A stretch of DNA of 64,000 bases from an uncultured bacterium (GCA_938075305.1 CALJGV010000008.1:178850-242849), one strand, 5' to 3'. Shown: positions 49,021 to 59,516, counted from the first letter of the stretch. Notes: generated by a model not told the origin, from the letters alone. Numbers and translations: made by a program.

Positions 49021-50517
49021 ATGCTCTACCCGACTCGCACGACCCTCGCCTCCTGCTTCCTCGCCGCAGGGGCCCTTTTCAGCTCGTTGAACACGGCTGC
49101 GGCGCAGTCCATCGGCTCCCCGCAGGTCAACATCAACCATCAGGCGCTCGCCGCCGACTTCCTCAACCGGTCGGGGTTTGACCCTGAGGGCGCGAGCCAG
49201 GTCTCGGTGGAGCAACTGCTGGAGCGCTCGTTCTTCACGATGCGCGTCGGGGTCTTCGATCTCGGGCTGAGCTCCTACGCTGCCCTGAGCCGGACCAACG
49301 GCGACAACTTCGCGCTCCTCGCCGGTGCCCTGCTCGAGGTCCAGGCACAGTTCCTCGAGTGGCTCGGGCCCAAGGCTCCAGGCATCAAGGAGGCCGAGAA
49401 GGACCTGAAGACGCTGCGGAGCTACTTCAAGAAGCTCCGCGGGAACGCCATCAACAAGCTGGACCCCAAGCAGACCGGGGATGTGATGACGTTGCTCGGG
49501 GCGAGCAAGAAGGCCCTCGAGGCCCAGGAGCGGTTCGGCCGGTACATGGCCCGGGGGACCGCCCTCGGGCTCGACCGAGAGGACGAGTACGTGGATACGT
49601 TCCTGGTGGCCCCGGGCCGGAGGGACTTCCTCGAGCTCCTGAGCACCTTCGGCGCGATCAGCCCGCCCAACCAGGGCGTCTACTGGACCAACGACGTCGC
49701 GACCTGGACGAACACCTACTTCAACGACATCTCCGTCGTGGCCCTGGAGTTCGCGAGCCTTGGGAGCACCACCGGCGGCGCCTTCGCGGGGATCAGCATG
49801 AACTCCCGGACGCCGACCGGGATGCAGCAGCAGATCTCCCAGCTCGCCGGCAACGCGATGATCGACAACCTGTTCGGCGACAAGATCCCGCCGTCCCTTG
49901 CGGGGGCCCTGTCGGTCAACCTCGTCGTCGAGATCTATGGGGAGTGCAACACGCGAGTGGATGGCGACCTGCGCGCGCGGCGGACCCAGGCCCGGGAGAT
50001 CTTCGTCCCTGGCGGACTCTCGGAGGGAGGCATCTTGCCCCCGAACCTCGCCGACAGCCGCTGGCGGTCGGAGCACGGCAAGGACCACTTCCTCGTGGCG
50101 CTCCAGTCCTCCCAGGCCGCCGGCGCGAGCGAGGCCAGGAAGAAGCACGAGAAGAACGGGTCCTTCGAGTTGATGGATGACCGCGAGGCCAAGCGCATGG
50201 TCGTCAAGGCGCCGTTCCTCGGGACCCCCGCGGCCGATGCCCCGCCGGTGCCGGACGACTTCTGGGGCGACAGCCTCGAGTTCTACCGCTCGTACCGGAC
50301 CGGGTTCATCTATTGGCTGCGCACCAAGGGACAGCGCTCGAAGAAGAGCTCCGAGGCGGCCTTCGCCGCCTACCTCACGCAGCTGGCCCAGGCGGTGAAC
50401 GGGGCCGACTCCTTGGAGGCCACCTTCGAGGAGCAGTACGGCAAGCCGCTGAGCGCGAAGGAGCCCTCCAAGCAGGACCTCGAGGGGCAGTTCCTGGACT
50501 GGCTCTCGAAGCTCTGA
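49021..50517 (+). CDS. Secreted hypothetical protein
   Basis: Signal peptide MLYPTRTTLASCFLAAGALFSSLNTAAAQS; no family recognised. Confidence 0.68.
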   Translation: MLYPTRTTLASCFLAAGALFSSLNTAAAQSIGSPQVNINHQALAADFLNRSGFDPEGASQVSVEQLLERSFFTMRVGVFDLGLSSYAALSRTNGDNFALLAGALLEVQAQFLEWLGPKAPGIKEAEKDLKTLRSYFKKLRGNAINKLDPKQTGDVMTLLGASKKALEAQERFGRYMARGTALGLDREDEYVDTFLVAPGRRDFLELLSTFGAISPPNQGVYWTNDVATWTNTYFNDISVVALEFASLGSTTGGAFAGISMNSRTPTGMQQQISQLAGNAMIDNLFGDKIPPSLAGALSVNLVVEIYGECNTRVDGDLRARRTQAREIFVPGGLSEGGILPPNLADSRWRSEHGKDHFLVALQSSQAAGASEARKKHEKNGSFELMDDREAKRMVVKAPFLGTPAADAPPVPDDFWGDSLEFYRSYRTGFIYWLRTKGQRSKKSSEAAFAAYLTQLAQAVNGADSLEATFEEQYGKPLSAKEPSKQDLEGQFLDWLSKL

Positions 50518-50543
50518 GTCGGACTCGGTAGCCTCGGCGGATC

Positions 50544-53441
50544 ATGCCGCCGAAACCCCAAGGTCACCCCGCAGCCAGCGCCTCCCCCGAGTTCCTGGGG
50601 TACGACGGACCGCTCCTGGCGCGGGCCGCGGAGCGGATCGTCGACGGGGTGGCGGGGCCGGAGGACCTGGGCGAGCTACTGATCGCGGTCCCCGGTGCCC
50701 GCGCAGGGCGTCGGCTGGCCAAGGAGCTACGGGCATGCGCCTCCAACCGGGGCTGGGCCGGTTACTTCGCGCCAACGATCACCACGCCGGGGGCGCTGGC
50801 GGACACGCTCCTTCCGCTGGAGCACGCGACGGCCGACCGTACGACGCGGACCCTTGCTTGGGAGGGCGCGCTCGTGGGCGTTCGGCCCGAGATGCTCCTG
50901 CGGATCCTCTCCCGCCCACCTGCACGGAGCGACCGCGCAGCGTGGTGGCGGGTGGCTGAGGAGCTCCGTGTGCTCCACGGGGAGCTCGCCCAGTGGGGCC
51001 ATGACTTCGCGTCCGTCCGGAAGCGGCTTGAGACCCACTCGGGATGCCCTGTGGGCGAGCTCCGGCGCTGGGAGGCGCTGGCGGAGATCCAGGGCGCCTG
51101 GCGCGCGAAGATGAGCAAGCTCAAGCTCTCCGATCCCCACGAGGGGCGCCTCCAGGCCCTCGAGTCGGGGCGCGTGGAGCGCGGGGCTCGGGTGGTCCTC
51201 GTGGGCGTCCTCGAGATGAACCTGCTGCTCCGCGACGCGCTCCGCGCCCTTGACGAGGCGCCCCGTGTCCTCGTCTTCGCGCCGGCGGTCGCCGCTGAGG
51301 GCTTCGATGACCTGGGGGCGCTCGTGACGTCGAGGTGGGAGGAGGCGGAGGTGGACCTTCCGCTTGACCAATGGCACGTGGTCGGCACCCCCGATGAGCA
51401 GGCACGCCTCGCCCTGTCCCTGGCTGCCGAGGCTGCGCCGGGCCACGCCGGTGAGCTGACGGTCGGGGTCCCGGACGGGGAGGTGGCGCCCTTGCTCGTG
51501 AGGCGGTTCGGCGCCGCGGACATCCACGCCAGGAGCGCCGCGGGGACGCCCCTCGGGCTCACCGCCCCGATGCGCCTGGTCGCCGCGCTGGAGGCCTTCG
51601 CGCGGGCGCGCACGGCGGAGAACGCCGCGTCTCTCGTCCGCCACGCCGACCTCGCCCGCTGGCTCTCGGGGCGCCTGGGGCACGACCCGGTCGCGCTCCT
51701 GGACAGGTACCGCCCGGAACACCTGCCCCGGACGCTGGATCCCAGCCCGGAGGGGGGCGTCCTGGATCTCCCCGGACAGTTGAGGGGGAGGGAGGACATC
51801 CGGCCCTTGCTCAGCGCGGTCGAGGTGCTGGGCGGGACGCTCTTCACGGACGCCGCGGCCTCGCTCGTCGATCACGTGGTCCGGCTCCGTGAGCTCCTGA
51901 TGCTCGTCTACGGAGACCACCCGATGCTCGAACCGCCCCGGTCCAGCGAGCCGGCCCGTCATGTGGAGGTCTCGCTGCGACGCCTCGGGGCGGTCATGGA
52001 TCAGCTCGAGCGGATGCCCGCGGCGGTGGCCGGACGGATGACGCCAGCCGACGCGCTGCGCCTGGTCCACTGGACCGCCGGAGGGGCTGCGGTCCCTGAC
52101 CCGGTGGGGGAGGAGGGTCAGCCCGTGGTCGAGCTGCTCGGCTGGCTCGAGCTGCTCCTCGACGGGGCGCCGCACCTCGTGGTGACGGGCTTCAACGAGA
52201 CCAAGGTCCCAGAGCCCTCCACCCGAGATCCCTTCCTCCCGGATTCGATCCGCACGCTCCTCGGGCTCGAGGACGACGCGCGGCGCACCGCGCGGGATGT
52301 CTACACCATGATCGCGCTCCTCCACTCCAAGCGATCCCTGCACTTCATCAGCGGCAGGGCCACGCGGGACGGGGACCCGCTGTTCCCGAGCCGGCTGGCC
52401 TTCAGGGCGGGGAGCGGGGACGTGGTCGCGAGGGTGGATCACGCCCTCGAGCCCGTGGGGTTCGCGCCGGTGGAGGCGAGCGACCGGGACGTGTCCGCAG
52501 AGCTCCCTCCGGTGGTCGCGGACCCGCGGCCCCAGGACCGCTTCGCGGTGACCTCCTTCAAGAGCTTCCTCGACTCGCCGCTCCTCTACTACGTTCAGCG
52601 CGTCCTTCGCCTGGAGGCGGTGGACGACCGCGCGGGTGAGCTCGACGCGCTGCGGTTCGGCACCCTCGCCCACGACGTGCTCGAGGACCTCGGCACCAAC
52701 GAGGAGCTGCGGGAGTCCACCAGCGTCGAGGACGTGGAGGGGTACCTCCTCGATCGCCTCGATCGGCGGGCGGCCATGAGGTTCCCGAGGGCCGTCATGC
52801 CGGCGGTGCAGATCCAGCTCGGCCAGCTGCGGCTCCGCCTCAAGAGCTTCGCCCTCTGGCACGTGGGCGAGGTGCGCGACGGGTGGCGGATCCGTCACGC
52901 GGAGTGGAGCCCGGAGGGCGACGCCTCCATCGGTCGGGAGGGGTGCGCCCGGCTCGACATGGGGGCCGGTGAGGCGCCGGCGTGGATCCGCGGCAAGATC
53001 GACCGCATCGAGCAGCACTCGAAGACCGGGTTCTGGCGCGTGCTGGACTACAAGACCAGCCACAAGAGCAACGACCCGGCCAAGGTGCACCGCAAGAAGA
53101 ACGGGGACTGGAAGGACCTCCAGCTCCCGCTCTACGCCCACATGGTGGAGCCCCTGGTCGGCAAGGGCGTCGTGCCGGGGCTCGGCTACGTCAACCTGCC
53201 GGGCGACGGGACGCGCGTGGAGCTCAAGCTCGTGGCTGGGAAGGTCACCTGGGGACCCGAGGACATCCAGGACGCGCTGGAGTGCGCGCGCGGCGTGGTC
53301 CGGCGGGTCCGGGCGGGCGAGGTGGAGGACCTCGGCCGCGCGAAGACGGAGTTCATGCTCCCGATCGAGCGCGAGCTCCTCGGGGTCGGCCTGGTGCGTG
53401 AGCCCGATCCGGTCGCAGACGACGAGGAGGAGCGGTCATGA
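50544..53441 (+). CDS. addB: AddB-like PD-(D/E)XK nuclease/helicase-fold protein
   Basis: C-terminal RGKIDRIEQHSKTGFWRVLDYKTSHKS...LQLPLYAHMV; located directly upstream of the AddA-like gene. Confidence 0.83.
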   Translation: MPPKPQGHPAASASPEFLGYDGPLLARAAERIVDGVAGPEDLGELLIAVPGARAGRRLAKELRACASNRGWAGYFAPTITTPGALADTLLPLEHATADRTTRTLAWEGALVGVRPEMLLRILSRPPARSDRAAWWRVAEELRVLHGELAQWGHDFASVRKRLETHSGCPVGELRRWEALAEIQGAWRAKMSKLKLSDPHEGRLQALESGRVERGARVVLVGVLEMNLLLRDALRALDEAPRVLVFAPAVAAEGFDDLGALVTSRWEEAEVDLPLDQWHVVGTPDEQARLALSLAAEAAPGHAGELTVGVPDGEVAPLLVRRFGAADIHARSAAGTPLGLTAPMRLVAALEAFARARTAENAASLVRHADLARWLSGRLGHDPVALLDRYRPEHLPRTLDPSPEGGVLDLPGQLRGREDIRPLLSAVEVLGGTLFTDAAASLVDHVVRLRELLMLVYGDHPMLEPPRSSEPARHVEVSLRRLGAVMDQLERMPAAVAGRMTPADALRLVHWTAGGAAVPDPVGEEGQPVVELLGWLELLLDGAPHLVVTGFNETKVPEPSTRDPFLPDSIRTLLGLEDDARRTARDVYTMIALLHSKRSLHFISGRATRDGDPLFPSRLAFRAGSGDVVARVDHALEPVGFAPVEASDRDVSAELPPVVADPRPQDRFAVTSFKSFLDSPLLYYVQRVLRLEAVDDRAGELDALRFGTLAHDVLEDLGTNEELRESTSVEDVEGYLLDRLDRRAAMRFPRAVMPAVQIQLGQLRLRLKSFALWHVGEVRDGWRIRHAEWSPEGDASIGREGCARLDMGAGEAPAWIRGKIDRIEQHSKTGFWRVLDYKTSHKSNDPAKVHRKKNGDWKDLQLPLYAHMVEPLVGKGVVPGLGYVNLPGDGTRVELKLVAGKVTWGPEDIQDALECARGVVRRVRAGEVEDLGRAKTEFMLPIERELLGVGLVREPDPVADDEEERS

Positions 53442-56400
53442 GCCAGACCGAGCTGTTCGGAGAAGACGACTCCATCAAGAAGCGGCGCCAGCTGCTGCTG
53501 GCGTCGGCGGGGACGGGCAAGACCTTCCGGCTGGCCAACCACTTCGCCGGGCTCCTGGTGGCGGGCGTGGAGCCCAAGCAGGTGCTCGCGGCGACCTTCA
53601 CGCGGAAGGCCGCGGGGGAGATCCTCGACCGGGTGCTCAAGCGTCTCCGCGAGGGGGCGGAGGACGACGCGGCCGGCGAGGAGGCGCGCGGCTACCTCCT
53701 GGAGGCCGCCCAGGCCGTGGAGCCCTATCGGGACAGCCTCTCCGCCGGGGAGTGCGCAGAGACCCTCGCGCGGCTGGTCCGCCGCATCGAGCGCTTCCGG
53801 GTCCAGACCCTCGACGCCTTCTTCATCAGCCTCTCCCAGCTCTTCGCCATGGAGCTCGAGCTGTCGCCCGACTTCGCCATCGGGACGGCGGTGCAGGAGG
53901 TTGGCCTCGCCGCCGAGACGGTGGCGCGTGTGTTGGACGGGCTCGAGGACGGTGAACGCCTCGAGCTCCTGCGGGCGCTGGTGCGCGGCGGGGCGTCCCG
54001 CAAGGCGCAGTCGGTCCTGCTCGAGGCGGTGTCCGAGGCCGAGAACGCGGCCGCCCAGGTGGGCCCTGACGCGTGGGGGAACCTGAAACCCCTCGATGGG
54101 GTGGACCCAGCCGAGGTGGAGGCCCAGGTCCGCTGTCTGCATCAATGTGATGTGCCCGTCACCGCCAAGGGGGAGCCGAACAAGCTCTTCGCCAACGCGA
54201 TCGACGCTCTGCGGGCGCTCGTCGGAGACGGCAGTGATCCGATCGACTCCTCCTTCTTCGGCATCGGTCTGGTGGAGAAGGTGATCGCAGGAGAGGAGAA
54301 GTTCGCGCGCGTTCCGATCCCCGAAGACATCGCGGGAGCGATTCAAGTCCTCGCGCAGCGGGCCGGGGAGGACGCGGTCAAGGAGCTCCTCACGCGGAAC
54401 GAGGCCATGGGGTCCTTCCTGACCAAGTACGCCAGGGCCGAGGACAATCTCAGGGCCGAGTGGGGCATCTACCGCTTCCAGGACTTCTCGCGCGCTCTCG
54501 AACGCGGCCCCGCGCGGGAGCAGCCCGAGGCCTGGCGGCAGGCGCTGGGCTTCCGCATGGACGCCAAGCTCTCGCACCTCCTCCTGGACGAGTTCCAGGA
54601 CACGTCGGCCCAGCAGTGGCGCCTCCTCTTGCCCCTCGCAGAGGAGGTCCTCGCGGACGGCAGCGAGGAGTCGAGCTTCTTCTGTGTGGGCGACGTCAAG
54701 CAGTCCATCTACGGGTGGCGTGGGGGAGAGCCGCGCCTCCTCTCGAGGATGCACGAGCGGCACCCCGGCCTCGAGAAGGAGGAGATGGTGAAGAACTACC
54801 GCTCCTCGAGGGTGATCCTCGACGTGGTCAACCAGGTCTTCGAGGGTCTGGCGGACCGCATGGCACTGGCGGGTGAGAAGCGCTCGGCGGTCCGGCAGGC
54901 GGCCAGGCGCTGGAGCGAGAACTTCGGGCCCCACGAGGCGAAGAAGGACCTCCCGGGTGAGGCCCACGTCTGGCAGGTGCGCGCCCACGAGAAGGAGCGA
55001 GGGGAGGTGAAGATGGACCCTGCGGTGGACCTCGCGGTCGAGCGAGTCCGCGTGCTGCATGAGCGCCACCCCGACGCCTCCATCGCGATCCTGGTGCGGA
55101 CCGCGAAGCTCGTCCCGACCCTGCGCTACCGGCTCGGCAAGGTTGGCATCGAGGCGAGCGACGAGGGCGGGAACCCCCTCACGGACTCTCTGCTGGTGAC
55201 CTGGCTGCTCGGGCTCCTCCAGCTGGCAGACCACCCCGGTGACGGGATCGCGGCGCTCCAGGTGGCGCGCTCCCCCTTCGGCCCGGAGCTTGGACTGCTC
55301 CCGGGGGAGGCGGGGAGCACCGAGGCCAAGCAGCGTGCCTCGGAGGTCTCCGCGGAGCTCCGGGGGGAGCTCCTTCACGGGGGTTACGGGCCGTTCCTCC
55401 AACGCCGCATGGACAGGCTCACCAAGGAGGCCTCCGCTTGGGATTTGCGCCGCCTCGAGCAACTCGTGGACCTCGCCGAGGTCCACGACGCGAAGCCCGG
55501 GCTGCGTCCGGCGGACTTCGCCGACGAGGTCCGCGCGAAGAAGGTCTCCGACCCCTCCCAGGCGCGCGTCAAGGTCATGACCATCCACGCCTCCAAGGGC
55601 CTCGAGTTCGACGCGGTCGTGCTCCCCGAGCTGGGAAGGCTCTGGCAGCTCACGCCCAAGGGCGTCCTCCTCGAGGCCGAGTCCGAGGTGGCGCCTCCGC
55701 GGGTGGCGACCATGGCGCCCCGGGCGGACGTGGCCGCGCAGCACCCTGAGCTGGAGGCCATGTACGAGGGCGAGAAGGAACGCCAGATGGTGGACGAGCT
55801 CTCCGGGCTCTATGTGGCGCTGACCAGGGCGGTGCACTCCATCGATCTCATCGTCTCCGCGCCGGGCAAGAAGTCGCCCAGCCAGAGCCACGGGGCCCTC
55901 GTCGCGGAGGCCTTCGGCGGTCAGATCGTCGGTGAGCTCACCCTCGACGGCGACCACGAGGAGGTTTGGTCCCACGCCGATTCCACGGAGGCGTGGGCGC
56001 CCGTGCACGAGGGGGGCGGCAAGGGGCCCGTCAAGGAGCACCGGCTGCGGCTGGATCCTGCGCCCGGGGAGACCGCCGTCCGCGCCCCGAGCTCCGCGGG
56101 GCACTCGCCGGAGTCCGTGGGCTCTCTGCTCTCGGGGTCCAGCGGCCGCGGCGCGCGCTTTGGAACGCTCGTGCACGCCCTCTTCGAGGAGGTCGAGTGG
56201 CTGGAAGGGGCGGCCATCGACGACGCGAGCCTTCGGGCCACCCTGGTCCGCGTGGGTGACGAGGCCGCAGACCTCGTGGACGGTGCCCTCGTGAGGTTCC
56301 ACGAGGCCATGGAGTCGGAGTCGCTGGTCCAGCTGCTCACCTGCCCGCCTGGCGAGGTCACGGTCCACAACGAGCGCTCCTTCGAGGTTCAGGTGGAGGG

Positions 56401-56677
56401 TGAGGATGGAGCCCCGCTCCGCTGGCGCGGATTCATCGACCGGCTCGTGCTGCACCGGGACGGGGGACGGGTACGGAGCGCGCAGGTGATCGACTACAAG
56501 ACCGACGCGGTCGCCTCGTCGGACGAGGTCCGCGCGGCCCACCGCGAGCAGATGGAGGCGTACCGTTCGGCGGTCGCCGCGCTCTTCGGTCTGCCGTCCT
56601 CGGACGTCTCGTGCGCGCTCGTCTGGCTGAAGGACCCTTCAGTCGCAGGCGTCGGCGCTGAGGTCCTCGAGGTCTGA
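53438..56677 (+). CDS. addA: AddA-like UvrD-family helicase with C-terminal nuclease domain
   Basis: LLLASAGTGKTFRLANHF, LLLDEFQDTSAQQWRLLLPL, VGDVKQSIYGWRGGEP, MTIHASKGLEFDAVVLPELG, LYVALTRAVHSIDL, GFIDRLVLHRDGGRVRSAQVIDYKTD; ATGA overlap with addB. Confidence 0.93.
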   Translation: MSQTELFGEDDSIKKRRQLLLASAGTGKTFRLANHFAGLLVAGVEPKQVLAATFTRKAAGEILDRVLKRLREGAEDDAAGEEARGYLLEAAQAVEPYRDSLSAGECAETLARLVRRIERFRVQTLDAFFISLSQLFAMELELSPDFAIGTAVQEVGLAAETVARVLDGLEDGERLELLRALVRGGASRKAQSVLLEAVSEAENAAAQVGPDAWGNLKPLDGVDPAEVEAQVRCLHQCDVPVTAKGEPNKLFANAIDALRALVGDGSDPIDSSFFGIGLVEKVIAGEEKFARVPIPEDIAGAIQVLAQRAGEDAVKELLTRNEAMGSFLTKYARAEDNLRAEWGIYRFQDFSRALERGPAREQPEAWRQALGFRMDAKLSHLLLDEFQDTSAQQWRLLLPLAEEVLADGSEESSFFCVGDVKQSIYGWRGGEPRLLSRMHERHPGLEKEEMVKNYRSSRVILDVVNQVFEGLADRMALAGEKRSAVRQAARRWSENFGPHEAKKDLPGEAHVWQVRAHEKERGEVKMDPAVDLAVERVRVLHERHPDASIAILVRTAKLVPTLRYRLGKVGIEASDEGGNPLTDSLLVTWLLGLLQLADHPGDGIAALQVARSPFGPELGLLPGEAGSTEAKQRASEVSAELRGELLHGGYGPFLQRRMDRLTKEASAWDLRRLEQLVDLAEVHDAKPGLRPADFADEVRAKKVSDPSQARVKVMTIHASKGLEFDAVVLPELGRLWQLTPKGVLLEAESEVAPPRVATMAPRADVAAQHPELEAMYEGEKERQMVDELSGLYVALTRAVHSIDLIVSAPGKKSPSQSHGALVAEAFGGQIVGELTLDGDHEEVWSHADSTEAWAPVHEGGGKGPVKEHRLRLDPAPGETAVRAPSSAGHSPESVGSLLSGSSGRGARFGTLVHALFEEVEWLEGAAIDDASLRATLVRVGDEAADLVDGALVRFHEAMESESLVQLLTCPPGEVTVHNERSFEVQVEGEDGAPLRWRGFIDRLVLHRDGGRVRSAQVIDYKTDAVASSDEVRAAHREQMEAYRSAVAALFGLPSSDVSCALVWLKDPSVAGVGAEVLEV

Positions 56678-56681
56678 GCTC

Positions 56682-57107
56682 TCAGAGGCCCGCGGCCGCC
56701 TTGGCGCGCAGGATCTCCTCGCGCGGCAGGTGCCAGTCCGTGGCGGAGTCGTCGCTCCGGATCAGGTCGATGCCCTCCAAGGAGACGTCACTGATGATCT
56801 GACTGCCGTGAGCGATCCGGACGTTGACCTCGCCGTCGAGGTGGGCCCGGGTGCTCTCGGGGAAGGTGAACGCGTCCGGAACGGCGAGGCCATCCGTGAA
56901 GAGGTTCTCCCCGGCCTCGTCCCAGATCGCCGCCGCCCCCTTGTCGTCCCTGACGTCGAAGGCGCTCACGTACACGACCTCCCCGCCTTTCCGAACCTCG
57001 AGCGAGAGGAGTCGCATGCCCCAGGGGTGGCATCCCGAAGCCGTGAGCGCGAGGACGAGAAGGGGCAGCGCCAGGGGGGTCTTGGCCAGGCGAGTGAGGA
57101 GCTTCAT
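56682..57107 (-). CDS. Hypothetical lipoprotein
   Basis: MKLLTRLAKTPLALPLLVLALTASGCHPWG lipobox; 141 aa. Confidence 0.68.
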   Translation of the reverse strand: MKLLTRLAKTPLALPLLVLALTASGCHPWGMRLLSLEVRKGGEVVYVSAFDVRDDKGAAAIWDEAGENLFTDGLAVPDAFTFPESTRAHLDGEVNVRIAHGSQIISDVSLEGIDLIRSDDSATDWHLPREEILRAKAAAGL

Positions 57108-57430
57108 GGTGATGGAGTGAGGAGCCCGCGAGTCCTGGGTGTACGGGGCCGCCGAGGCGTTGGTGGCCACATCTGCCTGGTTTTGTTGAGGGGCACCGGT
57201 GGCAGAGCCCGCCGGCGGCTGTTCGGGTCGAGGGACCAGCTGGCCCCTGCCAGGCGACAGGAATTCCGCGCGTCTGGGCGGGGGCATGGTCTCCGTTCGG
57301 AGACGGAACCCGACCCACCTCGGAAACCCGCCAAACTCTGGCGATGGAGCCCGTTGTTTCTGTTTCCATCGGGGCGCCGATTGCCTCCAGATCTGCCTCT
57401 CGCAGAGGTGCCCCCTACCCGGATCCGTCC

Positions 57431-57943
57431 ATGCTCCTGCGCCTGACCGCCGTCCTTGCCGCCTGCCTCGCTTCCTGTGCCTCCACGGAGGATGCGATCG
57501 CGCCGATCGACGGCGCATCCCACTTCGACCAGATGGCCACCATGGTTGGTGAGTGGTATCGAACCGACGGGGAGGCCGGGGATGGACCGGTCATGATCTA
57601 CGAGCTGGCCGCCAACGGGTCCGCCGTGGTCGAGCGCCTGTTCCCCGGCATGGAGAAGGAGATGGTCACGATGTACTACATGGACGGGGACCGGCTCATG
57701 CTCACGCACTACTGCGCCCTCGGGAACCAGCCCTCGATGGTGGCCACCGGCGGAACGGAGGCCTTGATCGAGTTCGACTTCGCAGGGGCCTCCAACCTGG
57801 GCTCGTCGGAGGAGACGCACATGCACCAGCACGTCGTGGAGTTCCTCGGCGAGGACCGGGTGGACGCCACCTGGGTCCTCTGGGACGGCGGTTTGGAGGC
57901 CGAGCGCCGGCTCTTCCCCGTGGAGCGGCGGACGGCCCAGTGA
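57431..57943 (+). CDS. Hypothetical lipoprotein (DUF1579-like beta-barrel candidate)
   Basis: MLLRLTAVLAACLASCASTED; MVGEWYRTDGEAGDGPVMIYELAANGSAVVERLFPGMEKEMVTMYYMDGDRLMLTHYC. Confidence 0.7.
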   Translation: MLLRLTAVLAACLASCASTEDAIAPIDGASHFDQMATMVGEWYRTDGEAGDGPVMIYELAANGSAVVERLFPGMEKEMVTMYYMDGDRLMLTHYCALGNQPSMVATGGTEALIEFDFAGASNLGSSEETHMHQHVVEFLGEDRVDATWVLWDGGLEAERRLFPVERRTAQ

Positions 57944-58272
57944 CCACGGAGGCGACGAGTTCCGGCCGCTCATGGCGGTGGGTCGCGCTCCTGGGGGCGC
58001 TCCACCTCCTCCTGTGGATGCTGCTCTTCTTCCTCTACCTCGACTTCTCGGCGGTGGACGACGAGCCCCGTGGGCTGGTGAGCCAGGTAGCCAGCCCGTT
58101 TTTCTGGGTCGTCGGCCTCCCGCTCTGGCCGGTCGGGCTCTGGCTCCAGGACGCGGTGTTCACCGGTCGGGGCATGCCGGACGCCCTCGAGTGGGGGCTG
58201 CTCCTCGTGAACAGCCTGCTCTGGGGCATCGCGCTGGAGGCGATCCTCCGGCGAGGTCGAGCGCGGGCGTGA
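57940..58272 (+). CDS. Small multi-TM hypothetical protein (GTG start)
   Basis: GTG at 57940 overlaps the TGA of the preceding gene; VTTEATSSGRSWRWVALLGALHLLLWMLLFFLYLDF..., hydrophobic segments. Confidence 0.62.
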   Translation: MTTEATSSGRSWRWVALLGALHLLLWMLLFFLYLDFSAVDDEPRGLVSQVASPFFWVVGLPLWPVGLWLQDAVFTGRGMPDALEWGLLLVNSLLWGIALEAILRRGRARA

Positions 58273-58314
58273 ACCGCGGCGGTATTCCCGAAAGGGCTCT
58301 CCGCGTTCGCGGCC

Positions 58315-59349
58315 TCAGCGCTTGAGCTTCAGGCGCGCGGCGTACGCGAACGTGGTGATGTAGAGGTACTCCTCGTCCTCGTCGAAGCAGCAGTTGGTGG
58401 CGGGATCAGGGATGGCGATCGTGGCGAGCTTCTCGCCCTCGGGCGAGATCACCAGAATGCCGCCGGGGCCCGTGGTGAAGATGTTCCCGCTGGAGTGCAC
58501 CTTCATGCCGTCGAACCAGCCGGCGGCGTCCTCGTCGAAGGGGCCCTTGTAGAACAGGCCGCCGGTACCGTCCGCGGTGGAGAAGCGCATCATCTCCGGG
58601 TCGGCCATGTTCGAGCTGTTCACGTACAGCCACCTGCCGTCCAAGGAGAGCCCGACCCCGTTCGGGAAGTCCATGCTGTCGTTGAGGAGCGTCGTCCAGC
58701 CCGTCTGCGCGTCGCGCCGGTAGATCCCGCAGAAGGGGAGCTCGCGCAGCTCCTCCTCGAACACCATCCGCGCCACGCTCGGGTCGCTCTCCGCCAGGTT
58801 GAGGAACCCGTAGGGGGGATCGGTGAAGTAGAGGTCCCCGTCCGGTGCGACGGTGAGGTCGTTGGGGCTGTTGAAGCGCTTGCCCTGGTGTCGGTCGACC
58901 ACCGTGGAGAAGGGGCCGGGCACCCCGTCGGTGCGGACGAGGCTCGCGACGCGGCGGTCGCCGTGCTGGCAGAGGATGAGCGCCCCATCGGGGGCCAGGG
59001 CGAGGCCGTTGGCGCCCAGGACGCCATCCTCGTAGACCGGCGCGTACCCCGTGGAGCCGCTCGGCTCGAGGTAGACGCCCGCCCCCTCCGCCTCGGTCCA
59101 CGAGAGCAGCTTGTTGCCGAGCACGTCCGCGAACACGAAGCGCTGCTCGTCCGCGAGCCAGATCGGCCCCTCACCGAGCTGGACGTCCTCCACGAGGATC
59201 TCCATCTGCACCCCGCTGTCGAGCAGCGCCTCCGCGGCGGGGGAGTGGAACTGGACGGGGCGCATCATCGAATCCCCCGTGCTGCAGCTCGCGGCGAGCA
59301 GGGAAAGGAGTGCGACGGGGGCGGCCCTGATGGTGGAGGGGTGGGGCAT
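58315..59349 (-). CDS. SMP-30/gluconolactonase/LRE family lipoprotein
   Basis: LGEGPIWLADEQRFVFADVLGNKLLSW, GANGLALAPDGALILCQHGDRRVASL, FNSPNDLTVAPDGDLYFTDPPYGF; lipobox LLAASC. Confidence 0.92.
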   Translation of the reverse strand: MPHPSTIRAAPVALLSLLAASCSTGDSMMRPVQFHSPAAEALLDSGVQMEILVEDVQLGEGPIWLADEQRFVFADVLGNKLLSWTEAEGAGVYLEPSGSTGYAPVYEDGVLGANGLALAPDGALILCQHGDRRVASLVRTDGVPGPFSTVVDRHQGKRFNSPNDLTVAPDGDLYFTDPPYGFLNLAESDPSVARMVFEEELRELPFCGIYRRDAQTGWTTLLNDSMDFPNGVGLSLDGRWLYVNSSNMADPEMMRFSTADGTGGLFYKGPFDEDAAGWFDGMKVHSSGNIFTTGPGGILVISPEGEKLATIAIPDPATNCCFDEDEEYLYITTFAYAARLKLKR

Positions 59350-59516
59350 GTTCACGGCGGTGGGGCTCTGACTCGCGGGCAAGCGTAGGCAGCGCGCCCG
59401 GGGAGGGCGAGTCGGGGATGACCCGCGGTGGAGTGGGGGCGGTTGGGGGTGGGGCGCACGCGCTGCTCCTGCGCCACGCTGCCCAGGACGGGGGCGCTCC
59501 CGTTACGGTGGCGCCC

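Noticed and set aside
50727-53141. 804-aa minus-strand ORF
   Set aside because: Antisense shadow of addB.
53186-56542. 1118-aa minus-strand ORF
   Set aside because: Antisense shadow of addA; Leu/Arg/Gly/His-rich with no motif.
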